A stretch of DNA of 64,000 nt, from positions 2,611,087-2,675,086 of the forward strand of contig VZQC01003052.1 of assembly GCA_009823505.1 (NCBI GenBank). Reading direction: 5' to 3'. Each line of letters opens with the position of its first letter. Within the stretch, counting starts at the first letter, position 1. This document shows positions 51,743-63,560 of this stretch, one piece after another. Origin of the DNA: Rhizomys pruinosus (taxonomy: Eukaryota > Chordata > Mammalia > Rodentia > Spalacidae). Below the pieces are notes generated by a model, which was not told where the DNA came from, ran no database searches, and saw only the letters and a list, made by a program, of their open reading frames with translations. Made by a program: the position numbers and the translations under genes.

Positions 51743-54103
51743 CAAATTTGAAATTTTTTTTTAGATCTTGGTTCATTCTCTTCTTCTTTGCTTCCTAAGA
51801 TTAAAAGGTTGGATTGTCTGCAATATTATTTCTCATTCCTTTTTAAAAGTCAAAAAATGTAAACTGTGGGCTTCTTACTGCTTATGTCAGAGCAATACAT
51901 GTGCTTTATATAAACTTACCATTTGTCTATTAATGTTTGCAAAGAGCTTTGTAGACATAAGTCCTTTCACTCTGGAAATGCAGTGTCTATTGAAAGAGAA
52001 TCAGATGAAGAAGAAAACAATTGTCAGAGAAATTCCTTCATATTTACATCCAGAATGCAAGAGATGTCTCAGAGATAGCGCCGAGCCTCTGCTTTCCCTG
52101 ATGTTGAAAAAGAGCCAGGAGGAGGGAAACATTTCCGAGAAGGCTGGGTAACCTTAACTGGAATGTTTGTTTCCATATCTGTGTTCCTTGTCTATGTGAC
52201 AAGAGAGACAAAATAAAGTAGGATGCTTTGAAGGAGTCAGCACAGCTGTGTGTCCCCAGACACTTGCTTCAGATGCTCTCCCATGTGTCTACCAGGTGTA
52301 GGGGGATTTTTGGTGACTCTGATCCCCAGCCTGAGCAGCACAAAGATCTCAGAACTCAGGCACCCATGTCCATGTGCCTTCATCTCCTCCACTTAGTGCT
52401 CTTACAATATAGGGTGATCTTTGTTAGCAAGACATATCATAGAAGAAAACCTTGCTGAAAATTAATCATAATGATTTATGCAGCAATTACAATGCTGGCC
52501 AGAGCAATCCACAGATGTCTTTGGACAGAGTAGGATGGATTTTCCTTTGGGAAGTATAGGTAGTTGGCTCTTAGTACTGTGGAAAATCTCTAGTAGCCAA
52601 GACCTCAGGACCCTGCCTGGGCCTCTTGTTGGACTCCCCATCTTGGGGAAGGCAGAAAGGAAGGAAGGAAGGAAGGAAGGAAGGAAGGAAGGAAGGAAGG
52701 AAGGAAGGAAGGAAGGAAGGAAGGAGAGAGGGAAGGAGGGAGAGAGGGAAGGAGGGAGGAGGAAAGAAGGAGGGAGAGAGGGGAAAAATGAAAGAAGAGC
52801 AGAGGGAGGAATGAGGGGTCAGGGAGAGGAGCACCTAAGGACTTTTAAGTAAGAGCACCAAATTATTTCACAGAATAGCAGCTTCTCTTAGGTGGTCCCT
52901 TAAGCTTTAGCTTTCTGATAGCAGTTATTGAGATGGATTTAAGTGACATCAATCTAGGGAAAAGAATCTTGCCACTAGGAAGACAAATTTCAAGGCAATA
53001 GGTTTTTATATGAATATGTTTAATCTGGATATTCAGTTGCACAAATATAGCAAGGGCCCTGAGAGAGAACCATCCATCGTTCACTCTTGCCCCAAGTTCA
53101 GTGTTTGCCTGATGGTCTTAGTCTCACTCAGAAAATTCAACACTGGAGCTAAACCAATCGTGAGTGCGTGCAAAAGTGTGCCTTCCCTCCTTCGGGCCCT
53201 GCTTGTCTAGCAATGGCGCAGCTGAATCAGAGATGCAGTGTTGCAAGTCTCTACTGCATTTCCCATGTCTGCTTTATGATGTCACTGAGGGAACTGTGTT
53301 CATGGCTCATCCAAAACTCGATTGTCAGTGGTGGTTGGTTATTTGGCCAGGTCAGAAACACTTCACATGTAGGTGGTTGTAATGGCTTTTCTACTGCCCC
53401 GCCCACACCCCGCCCACCTCCACCATGCTGTCTCACTTACCCTGGAGCAAACTTCTAAAATCAACACTAAAGTATACATTTCTTTTGCTTAAAGCCTCTT
53501 CCTAGATTTTACCAAACTTTCAAATTATCTGGTCTGTTAATTTACCTTGTTGTCACCTGAATCCTCCACAGATCTGTGGGGTGCTGGTCTCCACGCAGCA
53601 TGGGCTACAGAACAATCTGTTGAAAGAAGCGTCACAACTTCAGAGCTGTTCTCGGTCTCTCCTCCACTAACTGACCGGACACTGTTCTCAACCCTGATCC
53701 TGATCTGCATTTTAGCTGATCGAGGCAAGCATTGCGGGCCTCTGAATCGCAGCCCTCCAGCAAGCTTCTGATGTTAGTTCTGCTATGAATCAGAGAGCAC
53801 ACCCTGATGCTTCGTGTGTCCCCACCCACCAAAAGCAACAGGGCAATGGCAGTTCCCACTCACTCTGGGAACTGCACCGGAAGGAACACTGTAAAACCGT
53901 TTGTAGGGTGGCTTTCCTCAAAGCTTCTGGACTTTCTCCCTCTCCTAGGTGTAACCTCTACAAATCAATGCTAACATTCTGTGGGTTTGGCGACGCTCCC
54001 TTTTGTCATGATGTGATATTCTGTTGGGTTTGTTGTTATTCCTTTGTTGTTTTGTTTTGAAACAGGGTCAGAATGTGTAGCACTGGCTGGTCTGTAAGTT
54101 TCT
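51743..54103. other. Gene-free intergenic sequence
   Basis: Apart from a purine tract at 52648-52828 I recognise no repeats. Short ORFs at 51768-52151 and 53785-54060 have no domain or family resemblance. 53390-53425 has GC-box-like CCCCGCCCAC repeats. If the synteny holds, this lies between GREM1 and SCG5, a region known in humans for enhancers affecting GREM1; no specific element can be named. Confidence 0.45.
52648..52828. repeat. (GGAA)n and purine-rich tract
   Basis: About 17 GGAA units (52656-52724) followed by impure GAGGGAAGGAGGGAGAG sequence; nearly all purine on the plus strand for ~180 bp. Confidence 0.93.
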
Positions 54104-54297
54104 TTTTTATTTTTTTTATTAATTTTATTTATTTCTGTATGTGTATGAATGTACTGTCTGCATGCAAGATTGTGTACCCATGTCGTGCAATGCGGTGGAG
54201 GTCAGAAACTTTCTATGTAGACCAGGCTGACCTCAAACTCAAAGAGATCTACCTGCTTCTGCTGGGATTAAAGGCATGTACCACCACACCCAGCCAA
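54104..54297 (-). mobile_element. B2/B1 chimeric SINE, antisense
   Basis: 54104-54205 is the tail half of an antisense B2 (TGTACTGTCTGCATGCAAGA ... GCGGTGGAGGTCAGA) and changes without a gap into antisense B1 (TATGTAGACCAGGCTGACCT ... CCACCACACCCAGCC). Confidence 0.8.
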
Positions 54298-54770
54298 TTG
54301 TTTTTAAAGAAATCAGAGGGTAAAAAAATGGAGCTGACTAGCTGGGGCTGACCTGACCTGACACCCATCAGAGTTTAAGGAGGTAGTAATCAAGGCACCT
54401 TATTGCCCATCAGAAATTCTAGAAGCTGATTTAGAACTGGGCAACTTGATAGAAAACATGAGGTTATATAACATACCCAGGAGTGGTGTGGGCACCATAG
54501 GAGCCCCAGAGAACCCTGGGGAATTAGAATCCTAGACACCAAATAAAGAGCTAATGCTAATACTGCGAGAATATTCTTAGTTCAAATGATAGCTCCCCCT
54601 GGCATTTACTGAATGTCTGAGACCTATGTGTTAAACATGGTGACTTTATGACAAGAAGAGGCCAGCACAAAGGGCTAGGTTTCAAGCTGTGCCATCTGGC
54701 ACATGCTCTGTTTTCCGAGTATAAAGCTGTTTCTGCTGTTTGCTCTCTGGACCTTGTAAAACTTGAAAAT
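54298..54770. other. Unique intergenic sequence
   Basis: Nothing recognised. Confidence 0.35.
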
Positions 54771-54926
54771 TAGCTGGGCGTGGTGGTGCACACCTTTAAT
54801 CCCACCACTCGGGATGCAGAGGCAGGCGGATCTCTGTGAGGTCGAGGCCAGCCTGGTCTACATAGTGAGATCCAGGACAGCTGGGGCTACAGGGAGATCC
54901 TGTCTCAAAGAGACCAAAAAGAAAAA
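54771..54926 (+). mobile_element. B1 SINE
   Basis: TAGCTGGGCGTGGTGGTGCA to GATCCTGTCTCAAAGAGACC. Similar AACTTGAAAAT / AACTGTTGAAAAT sequences flank it. Confidence 0.93.
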
Positions 54927-55109
54927 CTGTTGAAAATAGATATAATTGTATAAATGTCAGTCTTCTATTTTGAGGTGAATTATGTTAGAGTGTATAGTAG
55001 ATATTTTCCTATTCAGACTTCAAAGCTATTTAGGAAACCATAAATAAATGGGACCCCTGATAGCTTTAATGCTTCATATTCATAAGGTTCCTAGTCTTTA
55101 AGTTAAAAA

Positions 55110-55318
55110 AGATATTACTGAGGAGCTCATCAGTCAAGAGCACTGACTGCTTTTGCGGAGGACCTGGGTTCAGTTCCCATCCTCCAACGGCAGCTAACAA
55201 CCATCCTTAACTCCAGTTCCAGGGGATCTGCCACCTTCTTCTGACTTCTTCAGGAATTGCACACACAAGTGCACTTAAGTACATGAAGGCAATGCATTGG
55301 AAACATAAAAAATATAAA
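55110..55318 (+). mobile_element. Old B2 SINE
   Basis: AGTCAAGAGCACTGACTGCT, GAGGACCTGGGTTCAGTTCC and GGGGATCTGCCACCTTCTTC in order; the first bases are decayed. Confidence 0.8.
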
Positions 55319-56401
55319 TAATAAGGTTGACAATTGAGAACTGGGACCTCATTAAACTCAAAAGCTTCTGTGCAGCAAAAGGAATAATCAGGGAAGTGAA
55401 GAGAAAACCCACAGAGTCCGAGGAAACCTTCACTGCTGATACATCTGACAGAGCATTAACAGCTAGCATATATAAACTACTCAAAAACAAAGAAGAAAAC
55501 AAATGACCCACTCGATAGATGGAGCAAAGAGCTGAACAGAGACTTCACAAGTGAGGAAATAAAGATGACTGAGAAATATCTTAAAAAGTGTTCAACATCG
55601 ATAACAATTAAGGAAATGCAAATTAAAACCACTTTAAGATATCATCTCACTCCAATAAGACTGGCTAGGATCAAGAAAACAAATGATACCAAGTGCTGGA
55701 GAGGTTGTGGGGAAAGGGGAACACTCATCAACTGCTGGTGGGAATGTAAACTCGTACAACTGCTGTGGAAAGCAGTGTGGAGAACCCTTGGAAGACTCAA
55801 AATGAGCTTACCACCTGACCCATTCATACCACTCCTGGGTATATATCCACAAGACTCATCCTACCACAGAGATACATGCACATCCATGTTTATTGCAGCT
55901 TTCTTCACAATAGTGAAGATCCGGAGCCAACTCAACTGTCCCTCAACAGATGAGTAAAGAAAATGTGATACATGTACACAATGGAATTCTATGCAGCCAT
56001 AAAGAAATATGATATCATGAGCTTTGGAGGTAAATGGATCAAACTAGAAGATATTATGCTAAGGTGAAGTAACACAGTCCCAGAAAAGCAAACGATGAAT
56101 GGTATCCCTCATCTGTGGATGCTAGCACCAAATACCTACTTGTAAGGCAAATTGAACACCGTTAATGTTATATTTCTCTTTATCTGAAAGCAACTGTGTT
56201 CTTATAATATGAATCCCTTAACGGGCTCTAGAATTAACCTATCACTTATTTTCAGACATTGTAATTTTGATATATGGATGGAGGGTATATATGCATATTT
56301 TAGAGTAATATAAAATTAAAAGGGAAAAATATGAATCCCAAAATATGATTTGGAAATAACATACAGTTTATTTTCAGATGACATAATGGTGGTATAGGTG
56401 T

Positions 56402-56437
<36 letters not shown>

Positions 56438-56700
56438 TATGTTGAAGCAATACAAATTGGCAGGAACAACAACGAAGAAAGAAGTGGAACAAAGAACTGA
56501 CTGAAATGGTAAAGTTCTCCCCAAACAATAATCCTTTGCTTTGAAAAACTTTGAAAAGATTCAGGAAAAGATATAAGATATGTATGGCAGAATACATGAT
56601 CTCAGGTCAGGTGGGGGATATGGAAAGGGGAATGAATCTAAATTGGACTGAGAAATGATGTTTGAAATACACGAAGCTTTCAATAAAATTATTTTTTTAA
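55319..56700 (+). mobile_element. LINE-1, 5'-truncated: ORF2 C-terminus and 3'UTR
   Basis: Begins in late ORF2. Coding at 55565-55957 includes the cysteine/histidine-containing C-terminal segment (TKCWRGCGERGTLINCWWEC) and a [20 protein letters not shown] passage. The 3'UTR carries an (AT)n tract at 56405-56435, and the end has AATAAA near 56681. Upstream frames are broken, so it is a dead copy. Confidence 0.9.
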
Positions 56701-56770
56701 AAGATATGGAAAAAGCAAAAATAAAACAAAACAAAAAATATATATACAAATAAATTGAAAAAAAATTTTT

Positions 56771-56914
56771 GGTCTTTTTGAGACAGGGTCTTCCTGTAGC
56801 CCCAGGTGTCCTGGAACTCGCTCCGTAGACCAAGCTGGCCTTGAACTCACAAAGATCCACCAACCTCTGCCTCCCAAGTGCTAAGATTAGAGTCGTGCAC
56901 CACCACGCCTGGCA
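56771..56914 (-). mobile_element. B1 SINE, antisense
   Basis: GGTCTTTTTGAGACAGGGTC ... GTGCACCACCACGCCTGGC; AAAAAATTTTT on both sides. Confidence 0.93.
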
Positions 56915-57285
56915 AAAAATTTTTTAAAGATGCTATTCAGCAGAAAGAATGTATCTTCCTTTTTAACTTTTATCTAATGTTTTAATAGTCTAGGAAAATA
57001 GAATGATATTAATGCAAAAGAATTAAAAATCTGCAAAATAAAAGGTGACATTCCTTAGACCTTCAAAGAAGTAGGTTTTCTGTCCTGTAGCACTGGTTAT
57101 TCACTTCACTGGAAATATCACAGTAAATTTTTATGAGAAGTTAATAAAACTTTAGGGACTTGGTATAAGAAACTATTTTAGTTTTCTCAGCTGAGTGCAA
57201 TGAACACAAAAGAAGAAAACTATATTAAATTAAATAAATAATATTTGGTTATGTGGCCAGAAGTGCTGTATATTTTGCCATAGTT
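56915..57285. other. Unique AT-rich sequence
   Basis: Nothing recognised. Confidence 0.35.
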
Positions 57286-57416
57286 TGTTTGTTTTAGATA
57301 TGGTCTCCCTGTAGACCCAGCTAGCTTGGAACTTGCTATGTAGACCAGCCTGCCCTCTGCGTCACAGTCATCTGTCTGCCTCTGCCTCCCAAATTCTTGC
57401 ACCACCATGCTCTGCT
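57286..57416 (-). mobile_element. Old B1, antisense
   Basis: TAGATATGGTCTCCCTGTAG ... TTGCACCACCATGCTCTGC. TTGCCATAG lies on both sides. Confidence 0.82.
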
Positions 57417-57447
57417 TGCCATAGACCTTTTAAAACTTTTGGGGGGG

Positions 57448-57703
57448 GGCTGGAGAGATAGCCTAGTGGTTAAGAGCACCGACTGCTCTTACAGAGGACC
57501 CGGGTTCGATTCCCAGCACCCACATGGCGGCTAAGAACCGTCTGTAACTCCAATTCGAGGAGAACTCCAGTTCCAGGGGAATTGGAGACCCTCTTCTGAC
57601 CTCCGCAGCATTGCACGACACGGGTGCACAAATCTACATGCAGACAGTACATTCATACACATACAAAGATAAATAAAAATTTTAAAAATAAATAAATAAA
57701 AAA
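57448..57703 (+). mobile_element. B2 SINE
   Basis: Follows a G-run; GGGCTGGAGAGATAGCCTAG to AAATAAATAAATAAAAAACT. Confidence 0.94.
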
Positions 57704-58529
57704 CTTATTTGGAACAAAGTCAAGTAACTAAGTATTCTTGAGAGTGGCCATGACTACAAAGGCCTCTTCCTTCATTGCCCATGGGGGCAGGAGTAAGCTG
57801 GTCCTTGTAATTCATCTTGGGAGATCAGAGTGTGACAACAGAGTTCAGAGTAGCTTTCACTTTGTAAAAGCATCCTTGCAAACCACAAGAGGTCTGGAAG
57901 AGCCCTGGAGAACATGGCCTGACTGGGGAGGTCTGGGGTGAAGTCAATGTGCGTTTTCTCAGAGCTGGTTGAATTTTGTGAGACTCATTACAGAGTGTGT
58001 AGGTTCGCAGGCCATTCCTGAAGCATTGAAGTTCTGGTATTTTGCCTTCTCCTCTGAGCCCTTATCTCCACCCATTCTCATGCTATCTCTGGCTGCCGAT
58101 TGTATGCAATGTTTTCCAAAATTGGCTGCATCAGAGTCAATGATGAACTTGAAAAAGAAGAAAAGAAATAAGATTCTCAGAGCAGTGCTCTAGACTACTG
58201 AATCAGAATTTCCTGGGCTGAGGCCCAAAAATCTGTATTTTTACAAAGCTTTCCAGATGATTTTGATAAACAGCCAGGTTTGGGAATCATTGGTGTAGTG
58301 GAAAGAATTCTATTTGCACCTAAGATCAACCACCAGCTACTCGAACAACTTTAGACAAGTCAACTCATGGGTTATCAGGGAAAATAGAGAAAGTGATACC
58401 TGCGTAACAGAATTTTTGGAACAGTGAAAGACATTACATATATGGTCTATCACAATGTGACTTTAACAGGTTGAGTTAGTTACTCCTCTGCTGGTGAGCT
58501 AGAAGCCTACCAGAGTATAGGTCGGTTTT

Positions 58530-58612
<83 letters not shown>

Positions 58613-60415
58613 CTTCTTTTTTGTTTCAGAGAAAGTGTTCAGCTCCCTCTTCTGTGTTTAATTCCTTATGAAACATGGTGTCTCCCTTCATCAGTCACCA
58701 AGAATAAGGCCATATGTAGATGAATCGTGAGACCATTATGCCATGTGTTCTAAAAGTCTTCCAAGTTCATTGCTGCAAGAAACACTCAACAGTTAATGCA
58801 TATTGTTTTTCGATATCTCTTTCCAAATTGCCAGTACAATTTCCATTTCTGGGAAATTACATAGACATGTCTGGATCCAGCTCTTTTATCTTTGCATTTC
58901 CAACTGTTCTGTTTTCCTTCTTTCTTCCCATCAAATTCTCATATTTTGACATTTTTAAGACCAGTTCTTCCTTGATCTTTTCCTTCCTGTAATACATTGA
59001 ATTGAAATGAGCCCATTCTCCTTGGTGAGCTTTCTCTCCAAACACAAAATACTCTGAAGTTCAAATTATCTTTCTCTGAGTGGGTTAACATCACAAAAGG
59101 CTTGTGGTTTCATCCATCATAAACAAGAGTGTTTTAAATGAACTCTGTTTCTTTTCTCCCAAGAAACATAGAGAGGTCGGGACAAAGTAAAATGAAATTA
59201 TAAAAAGAAAGATACTAAAATAGTGGTGATAAAAATAAGTATGTTAGTGCAGTGGGAAGAATATTTAAGTTACTTCAAAACCATAATAAATCAAGAAGCA
59301 AACACATTGGCCTCTTGAAAAAAATCTGTTTACTCTGATGAGTGTTCACAGACTATCCAAAATAGCCCTCTCTCTTAGGATGTGCGGGCCAGAGGCACAC
59401 TGCATATGAGAGCATCTGATCCCACTTCATTTGGGAATGTTGCAGCTTTTGGTTGTATGCCCAGCTGATCTGAGCATATTAACATAGTATTAGCTGCTGA
59501 CAGTGTTTTCTATCAAACATATCCATTTGTAAGAGTAGAAGAAATACTGTATTCATATTTTCAATCCTCCCCTTTCCTTAACAAAAAAATGCTGCAATGT
59601 GGTTTGAGTTGTGAATCTATTGAAGACATCTTTGATAAATCAACAGTCAAAGCATATGTAAAAAGTGATTTGGAAAATTCTTCATGGGTTACTGGTCCTG
59701 GGAAGGATAGACTATTGGGACATTTCTCCATTTTCTTTCTGTCTCTTCCATTGTCTGGTTCCTCCCAAAATCCATCTACCATTACAATAAAAGTAATATA
59801 AAAATAACTCTCTCTATATTATATATATTATATATATGTATATATATGTATATATATATGTATATGGTTTGCTAATTGCAAAGTAATTTGAGCTTATTGG
59901 ACAAATGGTGCCATGTAAGTATGATAGATTATTCCTCTATCAAACACTCTAAAATAACATCATTTTAGTTGAAATGTTCCTAGATTTCAGATAGAAATGA
60001 GCTAACAGCCTGACCTAAAACTCAACCAAAACAAAGCCAAAGACTAATGAAAAAAGGCAAAGAAGAGCCTCCATCTGGATGTGGAAGCAGGAGGGAACGA
60101 TTCCTGTGTCAAGAGTAATGATACAGCTTAAGTTTGATTTATGTCTGTGCTGAGATTGCTTATTTTCTTTAGAACATGCCTTTTTATTTAGACAAGAAGA
60201 CTAGAAAGAGACCTTTAAATTTCTACAATCACACCTTTGTCTTTTAAATGGTTACAGTAAAGTGGATTAGTAGCTGAACTGAGATCAATACAACTAGACA
60301 GTGGTTTCACTCTTGAGAGAGCATTCAAGTTACCGATGCTTTGGCTACCCCTACGTGGAAATTACGAATGACAGTTGGCAATTATAATTCTGGAGATAAA
60401 CCAAAGCACCAAATA
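57704..60415. other. Gene-free intergenic sequence
   Basis: Contains a (TTTC)n tract at 58527-58618 and a (TA)n-rich patch at 59815-59868. No interspersed repeat, exon or convincing ORF recognised in the rest. Confidence 0.45.
58527..58618. repeat. (TTTC)n microsatellite
   Basis: About 21 TTTC units, pyrimidine-only on the plus strand. Confidence 0.95.
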
Positions 60416-60558
60416 AGAGGTGGTGCACGCCTTTAATCCTAGCACTTGGGAGGCAGAGGCAGGCGGATCTTTGTGAGTTCAAGGCCAGCCTGGTCTACAG
60501 AGTGAGTTCCAGGACAGCTGGGACTACAGGGAGACCCTGTCTCAAAAAAAAAAAAAAG
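60416..60558 (+). mobile_element. B1 SINE lacking its first bases
   Basis: Starts at GAGGTGGTGCACGCCTTTAA and ends GACCCTGTCTC plus A tail. Confidence 0.92.
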
Positions 60559-60587
60559 ATGCATTCCTGAAAGAATTTGTTTTGTTT

Positions 60588-60739
60588 GGGGTTTGGGTTT
60601 TTTGAGACAGGGTCTCTCTGGAGTCCCAGGTAGCCTGGAACTTGCTATGTAGACAAGGCTGGTCTCAAAATCACGGAGATCCTCCTGCCTCTGCCTCCCA
60701 AGTACTGGGACTAAAAGGCATGTGCCACCATACCTGGCT
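60588..60739 (-). mobile_element. B1 SINE, antisense (older)
   Basis: GGGTTTTTTGAGACAGGGTC ... TGTGCCACCATACCTGGC. Confidence 0.9.
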
Positions 60740-61562
60740 TCCTAAAAGATTTTACTTTGAAGGTGGAAGAGAGAATACTATATTCTGCAGCTGCTGTTTC
60801 TGGTAGGGAAGACCTTAGCTGCAGGCAAGTCAGCATTCCACTGTCAAGACAATGGCTCTGGCATGCTGTGCATTAACCTTAGTGGTATGGTCAGGGCAGT
60901 AACACCAGCTGCCACTTCCTGACCTCCAGATTCCAGCAATGCCAGTGACCTTGAACTGACTAAGCCAGCGATGGATTCCTGTCTCATGCTTCTCCACATC
61001 TTCAAATAATTTTGTAAGTACATAATCCTTCATAGCAAATTCCTTTCATCTGGAAATATCCAGAGTAAAAAGAATTTGTTTCTTGCGCTGAGGCCCATCG
61101 ATTTCTGAGTTTGGCATCTAAATTGAGGTTTAATACAGGTACTATATTATATGGAATTTACCTTCACGTCCCTTTCACGAGGTAGGCGTAACCTTGCTCA
61201 CTTCTTTGTCAGATGAAAGGACTAAGATGCCATGGAATGAAGATGGTTCTTGCTCAAGGTTGTACAATTTATAAATCATGAAACTCAAGATCAAATGCAA
61301 ATATAGTTACAGTTTCTGAGTCTCACTGTTCCATTCAGCTGTGGTGCTGTAGGATTGAATAGCAGTGGATGAAGGCTTTTTTGCTCACCACACTACAGCT
61401 TTATGAGGTAAGAACCTATATCTTATACATTTTAGCACAAGACCCTCTGATCCCAGAGCACAGCTCAGTGATTAGTACCTGCAGTGTGTCCTTGGTAACT
61501 AGGTATAATGACCAAAAATCTCATGTCAACTTTCTCCATTGATTCCTCTGTAAGCATTAGTA
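60740..61562. other. Unique sequence with an unidentified minus-strand ORF
   Basis: 60830-61033 (minus) opens with MKDYVLTKLFEDVEKHETGI and contains IAGIWRSGSGSWCYCPDHTT. The composition looks more protein-like than neighbouring frames, and it might be a fragment of a processed pseudogene. I could not match it to any family from memory, and there is no poly(A) tract at its 3' side. Confidence 0.25.
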
Positions 61563-61576
61563 AACAAGCTTTCTTT

Positions 61577-61924
61577 CTTTTTTTAATTTTTTTAGGGCGT
61601 GGTGGCGCACGCCTTTAATCCTAGCACTTGGGAGGCAGAGGCAGGTGGATCTTTGTGAGTTCAAGGTCAGCCTGGTGGACAGAGTGAGTTCCAGGACAGC
61701 TGGGACTACAGGGAGACCTTGTCTCGAAAAGACAAAAAAAAAAATTTATTTCTTTATGTGTATGAATGTACTGTGTGCATGTAGGTCTGTGCACCCATGT
61801 CGTTCAATGCCACAGAGGTCAGAAGAGGATATAGGATTCCCCTGGAACTGGAGTTAAAGACGGTTCTCAGCCGCCATGTGGGTGCTGGGGCTCGAACCCG
61901 GGTCCTCTGCAAGAGCAGTCAATG
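61577..61924. mobile_element. B1 (+) nested in the tail of an antisense B2
   Basis: AACAAGCTTTCTTT at 61563-61576 and 61925-61938 bounds the unit. A T-run comes first, then B1 (about 61595-61744, GGGCGTGGTGGCGCACGCC), then antisense B2 (61745-61924, TATTTCTTTATGTGTATGAA ... GCAAGAGCAGTCAATG) lacking its last ~35 bp. The order fits a B1 landing in the B2 A tail. Confidence 0.85.
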
Positions 61925-61938
61925 AACAAGCTTTCTTT

Positions 61939-62402
61939 GCCAAATACTTATGGCAGTTTTTTGTGGCCCCTGCCTTCTCATGGTACTTTTGGGCCACCAA
62001 ATCAGCTGTTTTCCATCTGCTTCCTTTTAACTGCCAAATCCATGTGCATTTCAGAAGGAAAATCAACCCATACATTTCTGATCCATCTAGAGTTAAATCA
62101 TCAGCCTCTTAGGACAGCAACCGGACAACTGACAGTCTTGGGGAATCCCCTTTTAATGTAAGGTCTGTGAAGAGCAAACCTGAGTCCTGCTATAACCAAG
62201 CCATGGGGGAAACTCAGGCCTCAAGAAATTTCAGGGATGCTATTATTTTTCAAGATACAGCCTTGGCTAGGTAGATCCCGGTTTCAATAGATCTGGTGAA
62301 CAATGACCCAGAAGCAGCTTTTAAGGATGATTCCCACTCCATAACCTCTCCTTGCAGTTTTCCTCCAGTTCTTCAAGTAAACACACTGGCCAGCTTTCCC
62401 CA

Positions 62403-62471
<69 letters not shown>

Positions 62472-62829
62472 CTCTCTCTCCTAATTCCCCAGGTTTTTAT
62501 AGTGCTTGATACAGGATGAGGGCCGACACATGCCAGTGTGCTGCCCACAGGGCTGCGGGTATCCCATGGTCAGAGGAATACCAACCAATGCAAGCTCACA
62601 GTGGAACCCAATGCTCCGTCTGCTCACAGAGCGGCTCTCATGGAGGCCAGGATTGATACCCAGCTTACCATACAGTCATACACCGCCAGCCTGAAGAATT
62701 TAGATGGAACTCTACACTCAGACCCTCCCTGAAGGACTAATATGGGTGTGGTTTTGCTGACCAACTCTCAGAAAAGCCCAAGATTCATACAGTCCATCAA
62801 AGTAGATTATACCACTCTTCCTTCCTCCT

Positions 62830-62862
<33 letters not shown>

Positions 62863-63119
62863 CCCTCTTTGCCTCTGTATGCTTGTGTGTATGTGTGTGT
62901 GTGTGCATGCGTGCATGTTCCTGTGTGTGCAGCTGCACCTGCACATGTGAATACATGCTGGTGGTCAGAAGCCAACTTCCAGCATTGTTCCTCAGGTGTT
63001 GTCTGCATTTTCTATGTTTGTGTGTGAAATATATGCATATGTATGTGTTCATCTATGTGTATGTGTGCATGCATGTGTGTGGCAGAGGTTTAAATCAGGT
63101 GTCTTCCTCTATCACTTTC
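61939..63119. other. Intergenic sequence with CT and GT tracts
   Basis: (CT)n at 62407-62480, a CTTCCTCC-rich run at 62817-62868 and a GTGT/ATGTGTG-rich stretch at 62880-63085. A 64-codon plus-strand ORF at 62538-62732 (containing ARIDTQLTIQSYTASLKNLD) has protein-like composition but no family I recognise. Confidence 0.35.
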
Positions 63120-63560
63120 TAGCTTTTGTTTGTGAGACAGGGCCTCTCACAAATCCCAGGGATTCACTGCTTGGCTACACTGGCTAGCCAGTGAGCTCCG
63201 GGGATTTACCCATTTCCCTGCCCCCAGCTCTAAGGTACAGACTCCCACCAGCTCTTATACTGGTGCAGAGGATCCAAACTCAGATATTCAGGCTTGTGTG
63301 GCAAGTACTTTTTACTGACTGAGCTAGAACCCCAGCCATGACCTTGTCTTTTGAGACAGGGTGTCTTACTGGCCTGGAACTTACCAATTAGCCTTGGCTG
63401 GATGGCCAGGAAGCCCCAGAGATCAATTTGTCTCTACCCCCAAAGTATTGGGGTTATAAGCATCCCACTATTCCTGGCTTTCATATGCAGATTTGGGGAT
63501 CAACCTAGATCCTCATGCTTGAAAGGCCAAGTATGCTTCGACTTGATCTCCCCAGCCCAT
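63120..63560 (-). mobile_element. Diverged SINE remnants (B1/B4-like), antisense
   Basis: 63126-63330 and 63343-63560 each show a GAGACAGGG(G/C)TGTC-like start followed by GGATCAACCTAGATCCTCAT or GGATCCAAACTCAGATATTC and end near AACCCCAGCC / CTCCCCAGCCC. Too decayed for a firm family name. Confidence 0.5.

Noticed and set aside
62538..62732. 64-codon plus-strand ORF with protein-like composition
   Set aside because: No recognised family, no splice or poly(A) signals that fit, and a CT microsatellite just upstream; insufficient to call a gene or pseudogene.
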